A stretch of 64,000 nucleotides of DNA, taken from an uncultured Bacilli bacterium (GTDB lineage Bacteria; Bacillota_I; Bacilli_A; RFN20; CAG-826). Every line of letters starts with the position of its first letter. Position 1 is the first letter of the stretch. The notes beneath the pieces are model-generated. The model searched no databases, had not been told where the DNA came from, and was given only the letters and a program-made list of their open reading frames with translations. The position numbers and the translations under genes were made by a program. Below are positions 6,133 through 16,179 of the stretch, in pieces. Where the stretch lies: positions 620,001 to 684,000 of the forward strand of contig CAKPBC010000001.1 of assembly GCA_934140155.1 (NCBI GenBank), read 5' to 3'.

Positions 6133-8202
6133 ATGAAAAAGAATGCAATTTTAGTATTTGTTTTACCGTTATTAATGTCAATGATGATGGGAGAAGCTAA
6201 AAAAGAAGTCCATAAAGATAATTTTGATTCTCTTACTTGCAAGGCAGAAGACTATCAAAGTAATGAAAAAATATTCTTAAAAAATATTAAATTAGGAGAT
6301 TCTGATAGTTATAAATATTCTAAAGTTTATACTCAACTAGGTTATGATGGTTCAAATTATTTTTTAAGATTTGCTATGGCTGTTTCAGGAAATATTAATA
6401 GCATTTCTTATTCGTTAGATATTAATAACGAAAACTATGAATTAGGAAATAAAAATGTATCAACGTTATACCGTTCGATAAGTGCAAATGGAAAAAATTA
6501 TTATTATTCGGAAAATTTAAATTCTATTACGGAAGATAAAAATGAATCATCAAGTGATTATTTGTGGTCTTGTTACACTATCAAATTTAAAGATGACCAT
6601 CATCTATATTCATCTTTATCACTTATTCCATCAATTAATGGGGAAATACTAGATAATAAAGTCACTAGTTTACAAGACGAAATAAATGGTAGCTATACTT
6701 ATACTTTTGGTAATCTAGACTTAGCTAATGTAGGATTAGAAAGTGATAATTATTCTTATAATCAAACTATGAACATTGCCGGTTCATTAGATAATTCTAA
6801 TACAAATTATGAATCAGTTTATGCGCATAATTTTATATTAAGTGATAGTGAAGGCTATTTAAACGCTAATCCATTTAGTGAAAGAAATAAAGCAACTGAG
6901 TTTAATGCCAAAAATGCTGGAGGACAAAATCTTCCAAAGGCAGTTGCTAAATCTATAGGTAGTAATTATTTACATTACTTATATAATGGCGCAGGAGCAA
7001 CATCAACATTTACTAGTGAAGATACTTTTGCTGGTAAATTAGTTATTCGTGCTGCGACAGGTTATTTAACAAATAACTCTAATGGCTTTACTACTGGAGA
7101 CATGCAATTTAATAAAGTATTTGATGTTTTAGTTAACGGATATAAAGTAGAAGTTAGTGATGATATTATATTACCTGGTAAAGCAGGAGATTATGGCGAT
7201 GCAATGGGAAACTTTGTTAATATTCCATTAGATGCTTTCTTTATTAAAGGTGATAATAAAATTGAAATTATTTCTAAAAAACCTTTAAAAGAAGATGGTA
7301 CCCTTCTTTATAAAGATCCAGGCACCAATGGAACACAATCAAGTCCTTCATTAGATAGTGTGGAAGTTTATAAATATAAAGTTTGTGCAAATGATGTTGA
7401 AACTAAAATAGTTGAACAAAAGTGTTTAGAAAATGGTAAAGAAACTCTTACTTTTAAAGATTATGGTAAAGTAATGAACAAAGTATTACCAATGTATGGA
7501 AGCCACGTTATTACAGGTACAAAAGTAAGCGAAAGCTCTGATTGCTTAGAGTTAAGCAATGTACATTGTGAAAGATGTAATGAGGTATTAAACGAACATA
7601 TAACTACATCTAACTATGTTGATATTACTAGTGATAATCTAGGTGGAACAAATGGTACTTATAACGGAAAAGACATTCGACCAGTAACAATGGTTGATAA
7701 TAGTGCTTCTAGTGTAAATGTCAAAGCACTTGCTAATACCGCTCTTAATGGAAATTTAGCTAGACAATTCTATGGCGGAACATATGCAGAAGTTAAAGTA
7801 AATGTTGAAACTTCTTTTGTAGGAAGCATTGTTATTAAAGCCGCAAGCGGATATAACTATCTTGTAAACGATAGTTTTACAATATGGGGTACTGGTGATA
7901 TGCAATTTAATCAAGTATTTGCTCTAACAGTTAATGAAAACGCGATTAGTATTGATGATGGAGCAACATTAAAAGGTAATGATAATGAAGGTAAAGGATT
8001 CACTAATAAAAGTAACGGAGAAGGTTATGCTTTAGCAATGGGCAACTGGATGTACATTATTATTGATAATGTTTCATTTATAAGCGGAGAAAATGTTATT
8101 AGATTAACTTCATTAAGACATAACTATAAAGATAAGCCTGGCGATATGTCCACTGCGTCTTTAGATACTATTGGTATTTTTAATGAAACGTTTACAAAAT
8201 AG
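6133..8202 (+). CDS. Secreted protein with two copies of a carbohydrate-binding-like module
   Basis: This 689-residue protein has a signal peptide (about 1-22). A first domain (30-200) is rich in Tyr and Asp and may bind ligand. Two related modules follow at about 258-415 and 493-689. Each carries the pattern A-A-T-G-Y ... G-D-M-Q-F-N-K-V-F ... A-M-G-N ... L-D-S, which recurs twice in the lipoprotein at 11385. Between them is a small Cys pair (H-C-E-R-C). No lipobox or LPXTG is present. The beta-rich shape resembles CBM families such as CBM6/35, but I cannot assign one. It is followed closely by a GH3 enzyme, suggesting glycan capture. Confidence 0.75.
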   Translation: MKKNAILVFVLPLLMSMMMGEAKKEVHKDNFDSLTCKAEDYQSNEKIFLKNIKLGDSDSYKYSKVYTQLGYDGSNYFLRFAMAVSGNINSISYSLDINNENYELGNKNVSTLYRSISANGKNYYYSENLNSITEDKNESSSDYLWSCYTIKFKDDHHLYSSLSLIPSINGEILDNKVTSLQDEINGSYTYTFGNLDLANVGLESDNYSYNQTMNIAGSLDNSNTNYESVYAHNFILSDSEGYLNANPFSERNKATEFNAKNAGGQNLPKAVAKSIGSNYLHYLYNGAGATSTFTSEDTFAGKLVIRAATGYLTNNSNGFTTGDMQFNKVFDVLVNGYKVEVSDDIILPGKAGDYGDAMGNFVNIPLDAFFIKGDNKIEIISKKPLKEDGTLLYKDPGTNGTQSSPSLDSVEVYKYKVCANDVETKIVEQKCLENGKETLTFKDYGKVMNKVLPMYGSHVITGTKVSESSDCLELSNVHCERCNEVLNEHITTSNYVDITSDNLGGTNGTYNGKDIRPVTMVDNSASSVNVKALANTALNGNLARQFYGGTYAEVKVNVETSFVGSIVIKAASGYNYLVNDSFTIWGTGDMQFNQVFALTVNENAISIDDGATLKGNDNEGKGFTNKSNGEGYALAMGNWMYIIIDNVSFISGENVIRLTSLRHNYKDKPGDMSTASLDTIGIFNETFTK

Positions 8203-8211
8203 GAGTAGTTT

Positions 8212-11200
8212 ATGAAATTAAAAACAAAGAAAAAAATATGTGTGGGCATTGATATATTTGTCGCCTTGCTTTTAGTGGGCGCAAATACGACATGCGGAGT
8301 TTTAAATGAATTAATTACAGGATATTTATGCGGATCAAAAGTAGATTATTCTAGTGACGAAACTCAAGAGGCTTTACAAGTATCCGATGCTTTGTGTCGA
8401 GAAATAACAGAAGAAGGTATTGTATTATTACAAAATAAAGACGACCTATTACCTTTATCTAAATCCGAATTAGCCACTGTTAATGTATTTGGTTGGGGCG
8501 CCACTGACGCTGGTTGGGTTATTGGCGGAAGTGGTTCCGCAGCGGGTAATAATGGCGCAATTCAAAGAAATGCTACTTTCTTTTTATCAGCACTAGAGTC
8601 AGCAGGTATGGAATATAACAAAGAAATAATTGATATGTATACTAAGTTTTCTACTAAAGGATATGGAAAATCGCTTAACTTATCTTCTAGTGAATTCTTT
8701 ACTATTCGTGAACCAGATATGAGTTATTATTCAAGTGAAATGATTAATAATGCTAAAGACTTTTCTGATGTTGCTTTAGTGGTATTCTCACGTCAAGGTG
8801 GAGAAGGACAAGATGTACCGACTGTTCAATATAAATCAAAAGATAGTAAAAGTTTATTTAATCCAGTGCGTGATGATTCAAGAACTTATTTAGAAATAAC
8901 TAAAGAAGAAGACGAATTGTTAAATATGGTAACAACTAATTTTGATAAAGTTATTGTCATTGTTAACTGCGCTAATGCAATGAAATTAGATTTTTTAGAT
9001 CGTTATGAAAATATTGATGCTTGTTTATATATGGCTGGTACTGGTCAATCCGGAACTCATGCTATTCCTCGTGTTTTAAGAGGAAAAGTTACTCCAAGTG
9101 GAAAATTAACTAATACATCACCATATGATTTTGCTTTAGACCCAACATACGCTAATTATACTGGTAGTAATAAGAGTATTACCTATGCTGAAAATATCTA
9201 TTTAGGATATAAGTGGTTTGAAACTGCTGATAAAGAAAACTATTTTAAAGACTTATCAGTTACTTATGACGTTTTAGAAGAAAATGGCAATACGCATCAA
9301 GAAACTAAAAAAGGCTACGATGCTGCAGTTAAATTTCCTTTTGGCTTTGGTTTATCTTATACAGAATTCGAATGGGAAATTGAATCATTTACTTCAACAA
9401 GTGAATATATAACTAAAGATACAGAATTTACTTATGAAGTAACAGTTACCAATGTAGGTGATCGTAAAGGTAAAGATGTTGTGGAATTATATGTCACACC
9501 ACCATATACCAAAGGCGGAATTGAAAAAGCCGAAGTAAACTTAGTTGATTTTGCCAAAACTAGTTTATTAAGACCAGGCGATAGTGAAACTTTAACATTA
9601 TCATTTAAACCATATGATTTTGCATCTTATGATTGCTATGATATGAATAAAAATGGTTTTAAAGGTTATGAAGTAGAAAAAGGTGAGTATGTTGTTACTT
9701 TTAGAAGTGATGCACATACTATTAAAGAAATTCCTAACTCAACTTTAAAATATATTGCTAATGAAACAATTCAATTTGAAAATGATCCTGTTAGTGGCAC
9801 AAAAGTAGAAAATTTATTTACTGGTGAAAATGCATATGCTGGTTGTGCCATTGATGGAAGTGACTTTGAAGGAGAAAAGCCAACATATTTAACACGTGCA
9901 GATTTTGCTAATACTTTTCCAAAAGTAACAGCTAAAAACGTTAGTAGTGGAGCAAAGGTTAGCGCTGCTAGTAACTATGTAGCACAAGTCGAAGAAGTTA
10001 CAACTATGCCTAAAACTGGTGATGGAAAAGCTGGTAAATATTTGTTATACACTCATGAAGATGGTAGTGCTGCTAGTGAAGAAGAACTAAAGATGAATAA
10101 AAATATCGTAGTTAATAAAGAATTAGTTATGGAATTAGGTGCAAATTACGATAACGCTAAATGGGATGAATTATTAGATCAATTAAGTGTCTCAGAAATG
10201 GAAAACATGATTCAATTAGGTGGATATCGTACATATCACGCCACATCTGTTGGTAAAAAATACATGATTGATAATGATGGATCTAATGGTTTAAATCGTT
10301 CGATTCAAGAAAATAATACTAGTGATCCAGCTCATGATATTGACCGTAGTGGATGGACTTATTTCCCATCTGATACGACAAGAGGTTGTACATGGAATAG
10401 TATAATCGAATATTCATTTGGTTTAGCACTTGCTGCTGAAGCAAAAAATACGGGTGTTGATGGTTGGTATGCGCCAACTTGTAATATGCCAAGAAACCCA
10501 TTTGCAGGAAGAAATAGTGAATATATTTCTGAAGACCCATTGTTCTCTGGCAAATCAGTTGCGGAAGTAACAAGAGGTTGTATTGCCAATGGCGTTTATC
10601 CATATGTAAAACATTTTGCTGTTAATGATTCCGAAGCAGTAAGAAGTGAAAAATACACTTGGTTAACTGAACAATCATTACGTGAAATATATTTAAAGCC
10701 ATTTGAATATGCTGTTAAAGTTGGAAAAGCAACTGGTATTATGACTTCATTTAATCGTGTTGGTGCAGTTTGGGCTGGTGGAAACTATGCTTTAACTACT
10801 CAAATCCTTCGTAATGAATGGGGATTTAGAGGTGCGACTGTTACAGATTATTATGCTGGAAGTGGCTATATGAAAATGAAACAAGGTGTTTATGCAGGAC
10901 AAGATATATTCTTAACTGGTATGGGAACAAAAGGCGAAACATTTGGTGGTAATAGTTCTAATCCAACATTTATTTCTCAAGCGCGAAAAGCGTGTAAAAA
11001 CATTATGTTCAGTTTCTGTAATACTTATTATCAATCCGCTACTCATGATAGTTCTAATGATATTATTAAAACTAATATTGATAAGATTTCTGTTGTAGAA
11101 GCTGTATTCCCGTGGTGGATTCCACTTTTAGTAGGTATTGATTTAGTAGTTGTTGGTGGCTTAGGTGCTTGGACATTCTTCTTAATGAAAAAGAAACAAT

Positions 11201-11385
11201 TAGTGGAAGAAGAAATTGTAGAAGAAAGTCATGAAAAGAAAAAATTTATTTCTAAAAAGAAATTAAGAGAAGAAATAGATAATTTATTACAAACTAATCA
11301 AGAATTAGAATTACAAATAAAATTATTGCAAGATAAATTAACTAAGTATGAAAGTAAATCTTCTAAATCTAAGGGGGAAAAATAA
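8212..11385 (+). CDS. Membrane-anchored glycoside hydrolase family 3 with permuted domain order
   Basis: This 1057-residue protein has an N-terminal membrane segment (about 8-28), a GH3 alpha/beta sandwich domain (50-330), a fibronectin-III-like domain (400-500), then the GH3 barrel (about 655-920) with K-H-F-A-V-N-D and the nucleophile Asp near residue 879 in V-T-D-Y-Y. Most GH3 enzymes have the barrel first; this reversed order is known from some ruminal beta-glucosidases. A second membrane segment (about 963-990) leads into a charged coiled coil (1000-1057) that should lie in the cytoplasm. The likely activity is beta-glucosidase or beta-xylosidase; the substrate is unknown. Confidence 0.9.
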   Translation: MKLKTKKKICVGIDIFVALLLVGANTTCGVLNELITGYLCGSKVDYSSDETQEALQVSDALCREITEEGIVLLQNKDDLLPLSKSELATVNVFGWGATDAGWVIGGSGSAAGNNGAIQRNATFFLSALESAGMEYNKEIIDMYTKFSTKGYGKSLNLSSSEFFTIREPDMSYYSSEMINNAKDFSDVALVVFSRQGGEGQDVPTVQYKSKDSKSLFNPVRDDSRTYLEITKEEDELLNMVTTNFDKVIVIVNCANAMKLDFLDRYENIDACLYMAGTGQSGTHAIPRVLRGKVTPSGKLTNTSPYDFALDPTYANYTGSNKSITYAENIYLGYKWFETADKENYFKDLSVTYDVLEENGNTHQETKKGYDAAVKFPFGFGLSYTEFEWEIESFTSTSEYITKDTEFTYEVTVTNVGDRKGKDVVELYVTPPYTKGGIEKAEVNLVDFAKTSLLRPGDSETLTLSFKPYDFASYDCYDMNKNGFKGYEVEKGEYVVTFRSDAHTIKEIPNSTLKYIANETIQFENDPVSGTKVENLFTGENAYAGCAIDGSDFEGEKPTYLTRADFANTFPKVTAKNVSSGAKVSAASNYVAQVEEVTTMPKTGDGKAGKYLLYTHEDGSAASEEELKMNKNIVVNKELVMELGANYDNAKWDELLDQLSVSEMENMIQLGGYRTYHATSVGKKYMIDNDGSNGLNRSIQENNTSDPAHDIDRSGWTYFPSDTTRGCTWNSIIEYSFGLALAAEAKNTGVDGWYAPTCNMPRNPFAGRNSEYISEDPLFSGKSVAEVTRGCIANGVYPYVKHFAVNDSEAVRSEKYTWLTEQSLREIYLKPFEYAVKVGKATGIMTSFNRVGAVWAGGNYALTTQILRNEWGFRGATVTDYYAGSGYMKMKQGVYAGQDIFLTGMGTKGETFGGNSSNPTFISQARKACKNIMFSFCNTYYQSATHDSSNDIIKTNIDKISVVEAVFPWWIPLLVGIDLVVVGGLGAWTFFLMKKKQLVEEEIVEESHEKKKFISKKKLREEIDNLLQTNQELELQIKLLQDKLTKYESKSSKSKGEK

Positions 11386-13655
11386 TGAAAAAAGTATCAA
11401 AAGCCTTAGTGGCGGTCTTTGTATCATTCTTATCTCTAGGATTAATATCTTGTAATAAATCTAATAATCAAAAAGTTACAAGATTGCAAGTATTAGAAAA
11501 TCCAACAAAATTAGAATATTATACTGGTGAATTATTTGATCCAACTGGCTTAGTATTAGGTGTTAAATATGAAAACGGAAGCACCGCTAAAGTGACAAGT
11601 GGATATACATATTCTCCTGATGATGAATTAACAGAAGATGATGAAGAAATTGTTATTCGCTATATGAATAAATCAGTGGTATTGGATATTGATATTAATG
11701 TAAAAATACCAACAAGCTTAGAAATATCAAAAATGCCAGATAAATTAAATTATGTTGTTGGTGAAAAATTTGATTCAAAAGGATTAGAATTAAAGGCAAC
11801 GTTTGAAGATGGTGAAGAAAAAACGATTACAAAAGGATTTAGATGTTCGCCTAGTTCATCATTACGTGAATCACATAAACAAATCAAAGTAACTTATAAT
11901 CGTAAATTTGTTTATGTTCCGATTTCTGTAACAAAAGTTTATTCTTCAATAGAAATCGCGCAAAATCCAACTAAAACATCATATTTAGAGCATGAGTATT
12001 TTGATCCAACGGGTGTTGTGTTAAAAGGTAATTTTGTTGATGGCACCTCGGAAATAATTGAAAATTTTGATTATTCACCAAAAGAAAGATTATCATTAGA
12101 TGATAAAACAATTACTTTTACAGCGGGAAATAAAACTTGTACATTACAAATCGAAGTTAACAAAGGTGAAACACATAATATGTCAAAACATGTTGAACGT
12201 GTTGAGCCGACATGCGAGTCAGATGGTAATGTCGAATATTATTATTGTTCAATTTGTAATAAGTATTTTGCTGATGAGTTTGGTTTAGAAGAATTAAAAG
12301 ATATTACTTTGCCAAAACATCACATATTTGCTTATGAAGATATAAAAGAAAGCGTTCCTGGTGTGCAAACCGCTAATAAGGTATGCACTCGTTGTGATTA
12401 TAGTGAAGAAGTTAGTCCAAGTTATTATTATGACTTTGTAAGTAAAGACTTAATTGGTACAAATAACAATCCACCACAAAATCGTTACAAAAATATTATG
12501 AGCGGCAAAGCTGGTAGTGTAAATGTAACTAAATTAGGCGCTAATTCAGCAGGCGGAGAATATGTTAATTACAACTATGGTGGTGCTGGAGTTATTAATT
12601 CTTTTGAAGTAAAAGAAGATACAACGGCTAAACTTGTTATAAAAGCGGCAACAGGATATATTACGCAATTAGGTTCAGGACAAAATTGGATTACTGGTAA
12701 TATGCAATTCAATAAAGTATTTGATGTATTTATTAATGATGAAAACATTAATATTGATGATACTCAAGTATTATTGGGAAAAGAAAGCAAAGAGTACTAT
12801 CTTGCTATGGGTAATTGGACTTATATTTTGTTAGATAATATTAAACTCCAAAAAGGTGTTAATGATATAAGAATTATGTCTAAATGTCCTTATGTTGAAA
12901 ATACTACAACACCTTTATATCATGATGCTGGCGTGAATGGAACACAATCTACACCAATTCTTGATACAATCAGTTTATATGATGCTGATAATGTAAGTGA
13001 ACATGTTCATGTTATTGATGAAACAAAAGATTCAATGTATGCGATGATTGGTATATGTTCATGTGGAGAAGAAATTACTAAATCAGTTACCACTTATAAT
13101 GTTAGTAAAAAAGATTTACATGGCAATTTAAGTGATTATCCTAATGATTATACTGGTGGCGCTAAAAATGTAGAAAAATTAGCAAAAGTTTCTACAGACG
13201 GAAACTATGTAACAGGATTTAAAAATGAATCTGATTATGTGGAAGTAAAAGTAAATTCTAGTGCTACTAGCAATGGACTTATTGCTTTAAAAGTAGCAAC
13301 AGGTTGTTCGAAAACTGATTCATCATATACACAATTTATTACTGATGATATGATTTTTAATAAAACTGCAAAAGTATTTATTAATGGTAATGAAATTGAA
13401 ATTAATGATAATCAAGTTATGATTGCACCAAGTGGATATGGAGATTACGGTTACGCAATGGGAAACTGGGTATATGTTAAATTACGTAATGTTCAACTTA
13501 ATGAAGGAGAGAATATTATTCGTATTCAAGGCTTAGCGTTACCTCATGATGGAAGAAATTATTATTATGAGAATGATTATGCTGGAGCAAAATCACAATC
13601 AACATTTCAATTAGATACTATTAATTTTGATTTTGAATCTACATTATCATTTTAA
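11385..13655 (+). CDS. Surface lipoprotein: three Ig-like domains plus two CBM-like modules
   Basis: This 756-residue protein has a lipobox L-I-S-C (Cys23). Three repeats of about 75 residues (N-P-T-K...Y..G..F-D-P-T-G) match bacterial Ig-like group 3 domains (about 32-265). A small Cys/His module (Y-Y-Y-C-S-I-C-N-K-Y-F) follows, then two modules (about 346-532 and 568-752) homologous to those in the protein at 6133. Its ATG overlaps the GH3 stop (TAATG), so the three proteins are probably made together. It is likely an anchored glycan-binding partner of the GH3 enzyme. Confidence 0.85.
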   Translation: MKKVSKALVAVFVSFLSLGLISCNKSNNQKVTRLQVLENPTKLEYYTGELFDPTGLVLGVKYENGSTAKVTSGYTYSPDDELTEDDEEIVIRYMNKSVVLDIDINVKIPTSLEISKMPDKLNYVVGEKFDSKGLELKATFEDGEEKTITKGFRCSPSSSLRESHKQIKVTYNRKFVYVPISVTKVYSSIEIAQNPTKTSYLEHEYFDPTGVVLKGNFVDGTSEIIENFDYSPKERLSLDDKTITFTAGNKTCTLQIEVNKGETHNMSKHVERVEPTCESDGNVEYYYCSICNKYFADEFGLEELKDITLPKHHIFAYEDIKESVPGVQTANKVCTRCDYSEEVSPSYYYDFVSKDLIGTNNNPPQNRYKNIMSGKAGSVNVTKLGANSAGGEYVNYNYGGAGVINSFEVKEDTTAKLVIKAATGYITQLGSGQNWITGNMQFNKVFDVFINDENINIDDTQVLLGKESKEYYLAMGNWTYILLDNIKLQKGVNDIRIMSKCPYVENTTTPLYHDAGVNGTQSTPILDTISLYDADNVSEHVHVIDETKDSMYAMIGICSCGEEITKSVTTYNVSKKDLHGNLSDYPNDYTGGAKNVEKLAKVSTDGNYVTGFKNESDYVEVKVNSSATSNGLIALKVATGCSKTDSSYTQFITDDMIFNKTAKVFINGNEIEINDNQVMIAPSGYGDYGYAMGNWVYVKLRNVQLNEGENIIRIQGLALPHDGRNYYYENDYAGAKSQSTFQLDTINFDFESTLSF

Positions 13656-13663
13656 AATTTTAG

Positions 13664-13697
13664 AACATAGGCTTATTAAATTAGGTCTATGTTTTTC
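13664..13697 (+). terminator. Intrinsic terminator
   Basis: AACATAG and CTATGTT form a stem with a 16-base loop followed by T-rich sequence, directly after the operon 5981-13655. Confidence 0.8.
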
Positions 13698-13762
13698 TTT
13701 ACTTTATTTGTGTACAAATAACAATATATTGTTATATAATTATTTCGAAATTAGGTGATAAT

Positions 13763-13945
13763 ATGCAAAGTTTACCAAGTAATGCTTATGTTTTATTGAG
13801 TGTAATTAATACTAAACTAAGAGATTTTTATAGTTCATTAGATGCCTTATGCGATGATTTAGGTGAAGACAAAGAAGAAATTAATAGTCTTTTAGGCACA
13901 ATTAATTATCATTATGATGAAAAACTAAATCAATTTAAAAACTAA
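13763..13945 (+). CDS. DUF4250 family small protein
   Basis: This 60-residue protein fits the DUF4250 pattern: an N-terminal L-P...Y-V-L-L-S-V-I-N-T-K-L-R-D, then Y-S-S-L-D-x-L-C-D-D-L and a Y-D-E-K-x-N-Q-F end. The family is widespread in Firmicutes and uncharacterised. AGGTGA lies seven bases before ATG. The gene stands alone between two AT-rich gaps. Confidence 0.8.
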   Translation: MQSLPSNAYVLLSVINTKLRDFYSSLDALCDDLGEDKEEINSLLGTINYHYDEKLNQFKN

Positions 13946-14058
13946 AAAACTAAAGTTTTGTTTAAAATTATTGCTATATTAACTATTAATAAGTTAATAT
14001 ATAAGCGAGTATTGCATAATTATTTATGTGCTTGCATACTTATTAAGGGGAGAAATGC

Positions 14059-16122
14059 ATGAAGTATTTTTTAAAGAAAAATCTTATTGGGATAATAGCA
14101 ATGTTAGTGTGTATTATTATTCCTATTGCCTATTTTTTATTTGTTTCTAATAGTTACGGAATATCACCAAGTGATTGTAAAACAACACAAAATGATGTTG
14201 AAGTATGGATTAGTGAAGATGGTTCTATGAAAATCACTGAAAAAATGCAACTTACTACTAGGTGGTATGAAATAAATAAAGATATTGTTTATTCTGCAGA
14301 TGATGATAATAAAATTGCTGATAATGTAAGTGAAAATGGAACCAAGCAACAACAAAAGCCATCATTTGATGAAGATGTCGTAAGCGTTAGAGTGTTAGAT
14401 CATAATGGCAAAGAAGTTATGAGCACGGGTAATAACAACTATGGCGATGATTATAGACGCGGTGATTTAATTTCTTATTCATTTAAAGATGGTAAGACGC
14501 ATACTTGGGAAGATGATCCTTCGCATATTGTAGCAAGTGATTATGATAATGCAGAAAGAATATACATATATCGCGCAAGTGGTTTAGGACCTAATTGCAC
14601 TATTGAATATACATATGGTTATAAAGGCGCAGTAATGTATTATAGTGATATTGCTGAAATTAATGCTAAATTTGTTTCTAGTAATGAAATGTCCACTAAA
14701 AATGTCACTTGTACAATTCATTTGCCTTCAACTTTAAAAAAAGATTTAAAGAGTGAAGATGTTTATGTTTATGGACATGGTACAGATGGTAAGGTTACAT
14801 ATCCTCGTGTTGTTAATCAAGAAACTGGCGAAACAGATCCATATACAGTAATATTAACTAGTGAAGAGTTAAAAAAGAATGAAGAAATTGAAGCTAGAAT
14901 CATGATGCCTAATACAATGTTTGATAAGTCTTTGTTTACTAATGAATATTGTAATGTTTCTAAGGTAGCGCATTTAGAAAATGCTATTAAATATGAAGAA
15001 GTAACAATTCCTAATGAAACAAGAATGGCAAATATTGTTAATGTTGTGTCAATTATCATATTTGTATCATCAATAGGCTTTGCTATTTTTACATTTATTC
15101 ATTTATATAATAAATATGATAAAGAGTATACTCCAGAGTTCTTTAATGAATATTATCGTGAATTACCAAATGATTATGGCCCAGCAGTTATGGGATATTT
15201 GTATCGCTTTAAAGATCCAGACAAAAATGATGTCACAGCCACATTGCTAGACTTAATTAGAAGAAAATATATTATTCTTGATAATAATGGTGCATCTTTA
15301 CTAGATGATAAACCAAATTATAAAATGACATTAAATAGTGAAATGTCGACTTCAGATTTAATGCCACACGAACAAGAATTAATTAATTGGTTCTTCAATA
15401 TTGTTGGTAATGGTCAAGAATTGAGTTTAGATGAGTTGGATAACTTCAACAAAAAAGAAAAGAACGCAATTGAATATCAAAATTGTAACAAGAGATTTAA
15501 CGAATCCATTAAAAGAAGTGCAGAAAGTTATGATTTCTTTGAAGCAAATGTTGCAACTAAGAAAACAGGCTTATTTAATATTGTAATGGTAGTAGTTATT
15601 TTAATTCAATTTTTCATTAATGCGACATTTACTTTAGTTATTCCAGGCTTTAGTATTTGGTTTACGATTGGCTTTATAATATTTATCAATGTGTATGCTA
15701 GAAGTATTATTAGACGTAGTAAAAAAGCAAATGAAGAATTTACTAAGTGGAAGGCATTTAAAAAGTTCTTAGAAGAATTCTCTAATATGAAAGATTATCC
15801 AATGCCAGGTATTATCGTTTGGGAACATTATATGGTTTATGCAACAGAATTTGGCATTGCTGATAAAGTAGAAAAACAAGTAAGATTTAAGTATTCTTCG
15901 CTTGGAATGGAAAATGAATTAACTAGTAGTAATGCCACATTCTTCTTCTATCCAAGTTTCTACAACTATTATTCTTATCGTATGGCAAATTCATTTACGG
16001 TTGCTAGTACAACTATTGCTAAAGCACAAGCTGCTCGAGCTGGAGGCTCTGGCGGTGGTCGCGGCGGATTTGGTGGAGGATCATCTCATGGTATGGGTGG
16101 TACTCATATGAGTGGCCGTTAA
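14059..16122 (+). CDS. DUF2207 domain membrane protein
   Basis: This 687-residue protein has an N-terminal membrane segment (about 9-30), a long extracellular beta-rich DUF2207 domain (45-300), a second membrane segment (about 325-347), a cytoplasmic region (350-500), a hydrophobic hairpin (505-555) and a Gly/Ser-rich C-terminal tail ending in repeated G-G-G motifs. This is the usual DUF2207 layout, including the glycine tail. Such genes often lie beside lemA, as here. The role is unknown, probably in the envelope. AAGGGGAG precedes the ATG. Confidence 0.85.
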   Translation: MKYFLKKNLIGIIAMLVCIIIPIAYFLFVSNSYGISPSDCKTTQNDVEVWISEDGSMKITEKMQLTTRWYEINKDIVYSADDDNKIADNVSENGTKQQQKPSFDEDVVSVRVLDHNGKEVMSTGNNNYGDDYRRGDLISYSFKDGKTHTWEDDPSHIVASDYDNAERIYIYRASGLGPNCTIEYTYGYKGAVMYYSDIAEINAKFVSSNEMSTKNVTCTIHLPSTLKKDLKSEDVYVYGHGTDGKVTYPRVVNQETGETDPYTVILTSEELKKNEEIEARIMMPNTMFDKSLFTNEYCNVSKVAHLENAIKYEEVTIPNETRMANIVNVVSIIIFVSSIGFAIFTFIHLYNKYDKEYTPEFFNEYYRELPNDYGPAVMGYLYRFKDPDKNDVTATLLDLIRRKYIILDNNGASLLDDKPNYKMTLNSEMSTSDLMPHEQELINWFFNIVGNGQELSLDELDNFNKKEKNAIEYQNCNKRFNESIKRSAESYDFFEANVATKKTGLFNIVMVVVILIQFFINATFTLVIPGFSIWFTIGFIIFINVYARSIIRRSKKANEEFTKWKAFKKFLEEFSNMKDYPMPGIIVWEHYMVYATEFGIADKVEKQVRFKYSSLGMENELTSSNATFFFYPSFYNYYSYRMANSFTVASTTIAKAQAARAGGSGGGRGGFGGGSSHGMGGTHMSGR

Positions 16123-16130
16123 ACGATTTA

Positions 16131-16171
16131 TTGACATATTAAAAGAATAAAATTATAATTTTATTAGGAGG
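16131..16171 (+). promoter_or_regulatory. Consensus sigma-A promoter and RBS
   Basis: TTGACA at 16131 and TATAAT at 16154 are separated by exactly 17 bases; AGGAGG follows at 16166-16171, nine bases before ATG 16180. This is the best housekeeping promoter in the window and starts only a few bases after the DUF2207 stop. The leader is very short. Confidence 0.85.
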
Positions 16172-16179
16172 AAAAAATT

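Noticed and set aside
13946..14058. Terminator or operator in the gap before the DUF2207 gene
   Set aside because: Only a short AAAACT/AGTTTT stem and an imperfect AGTATTGCA/TGCATACT pair are seen; too weak to list.
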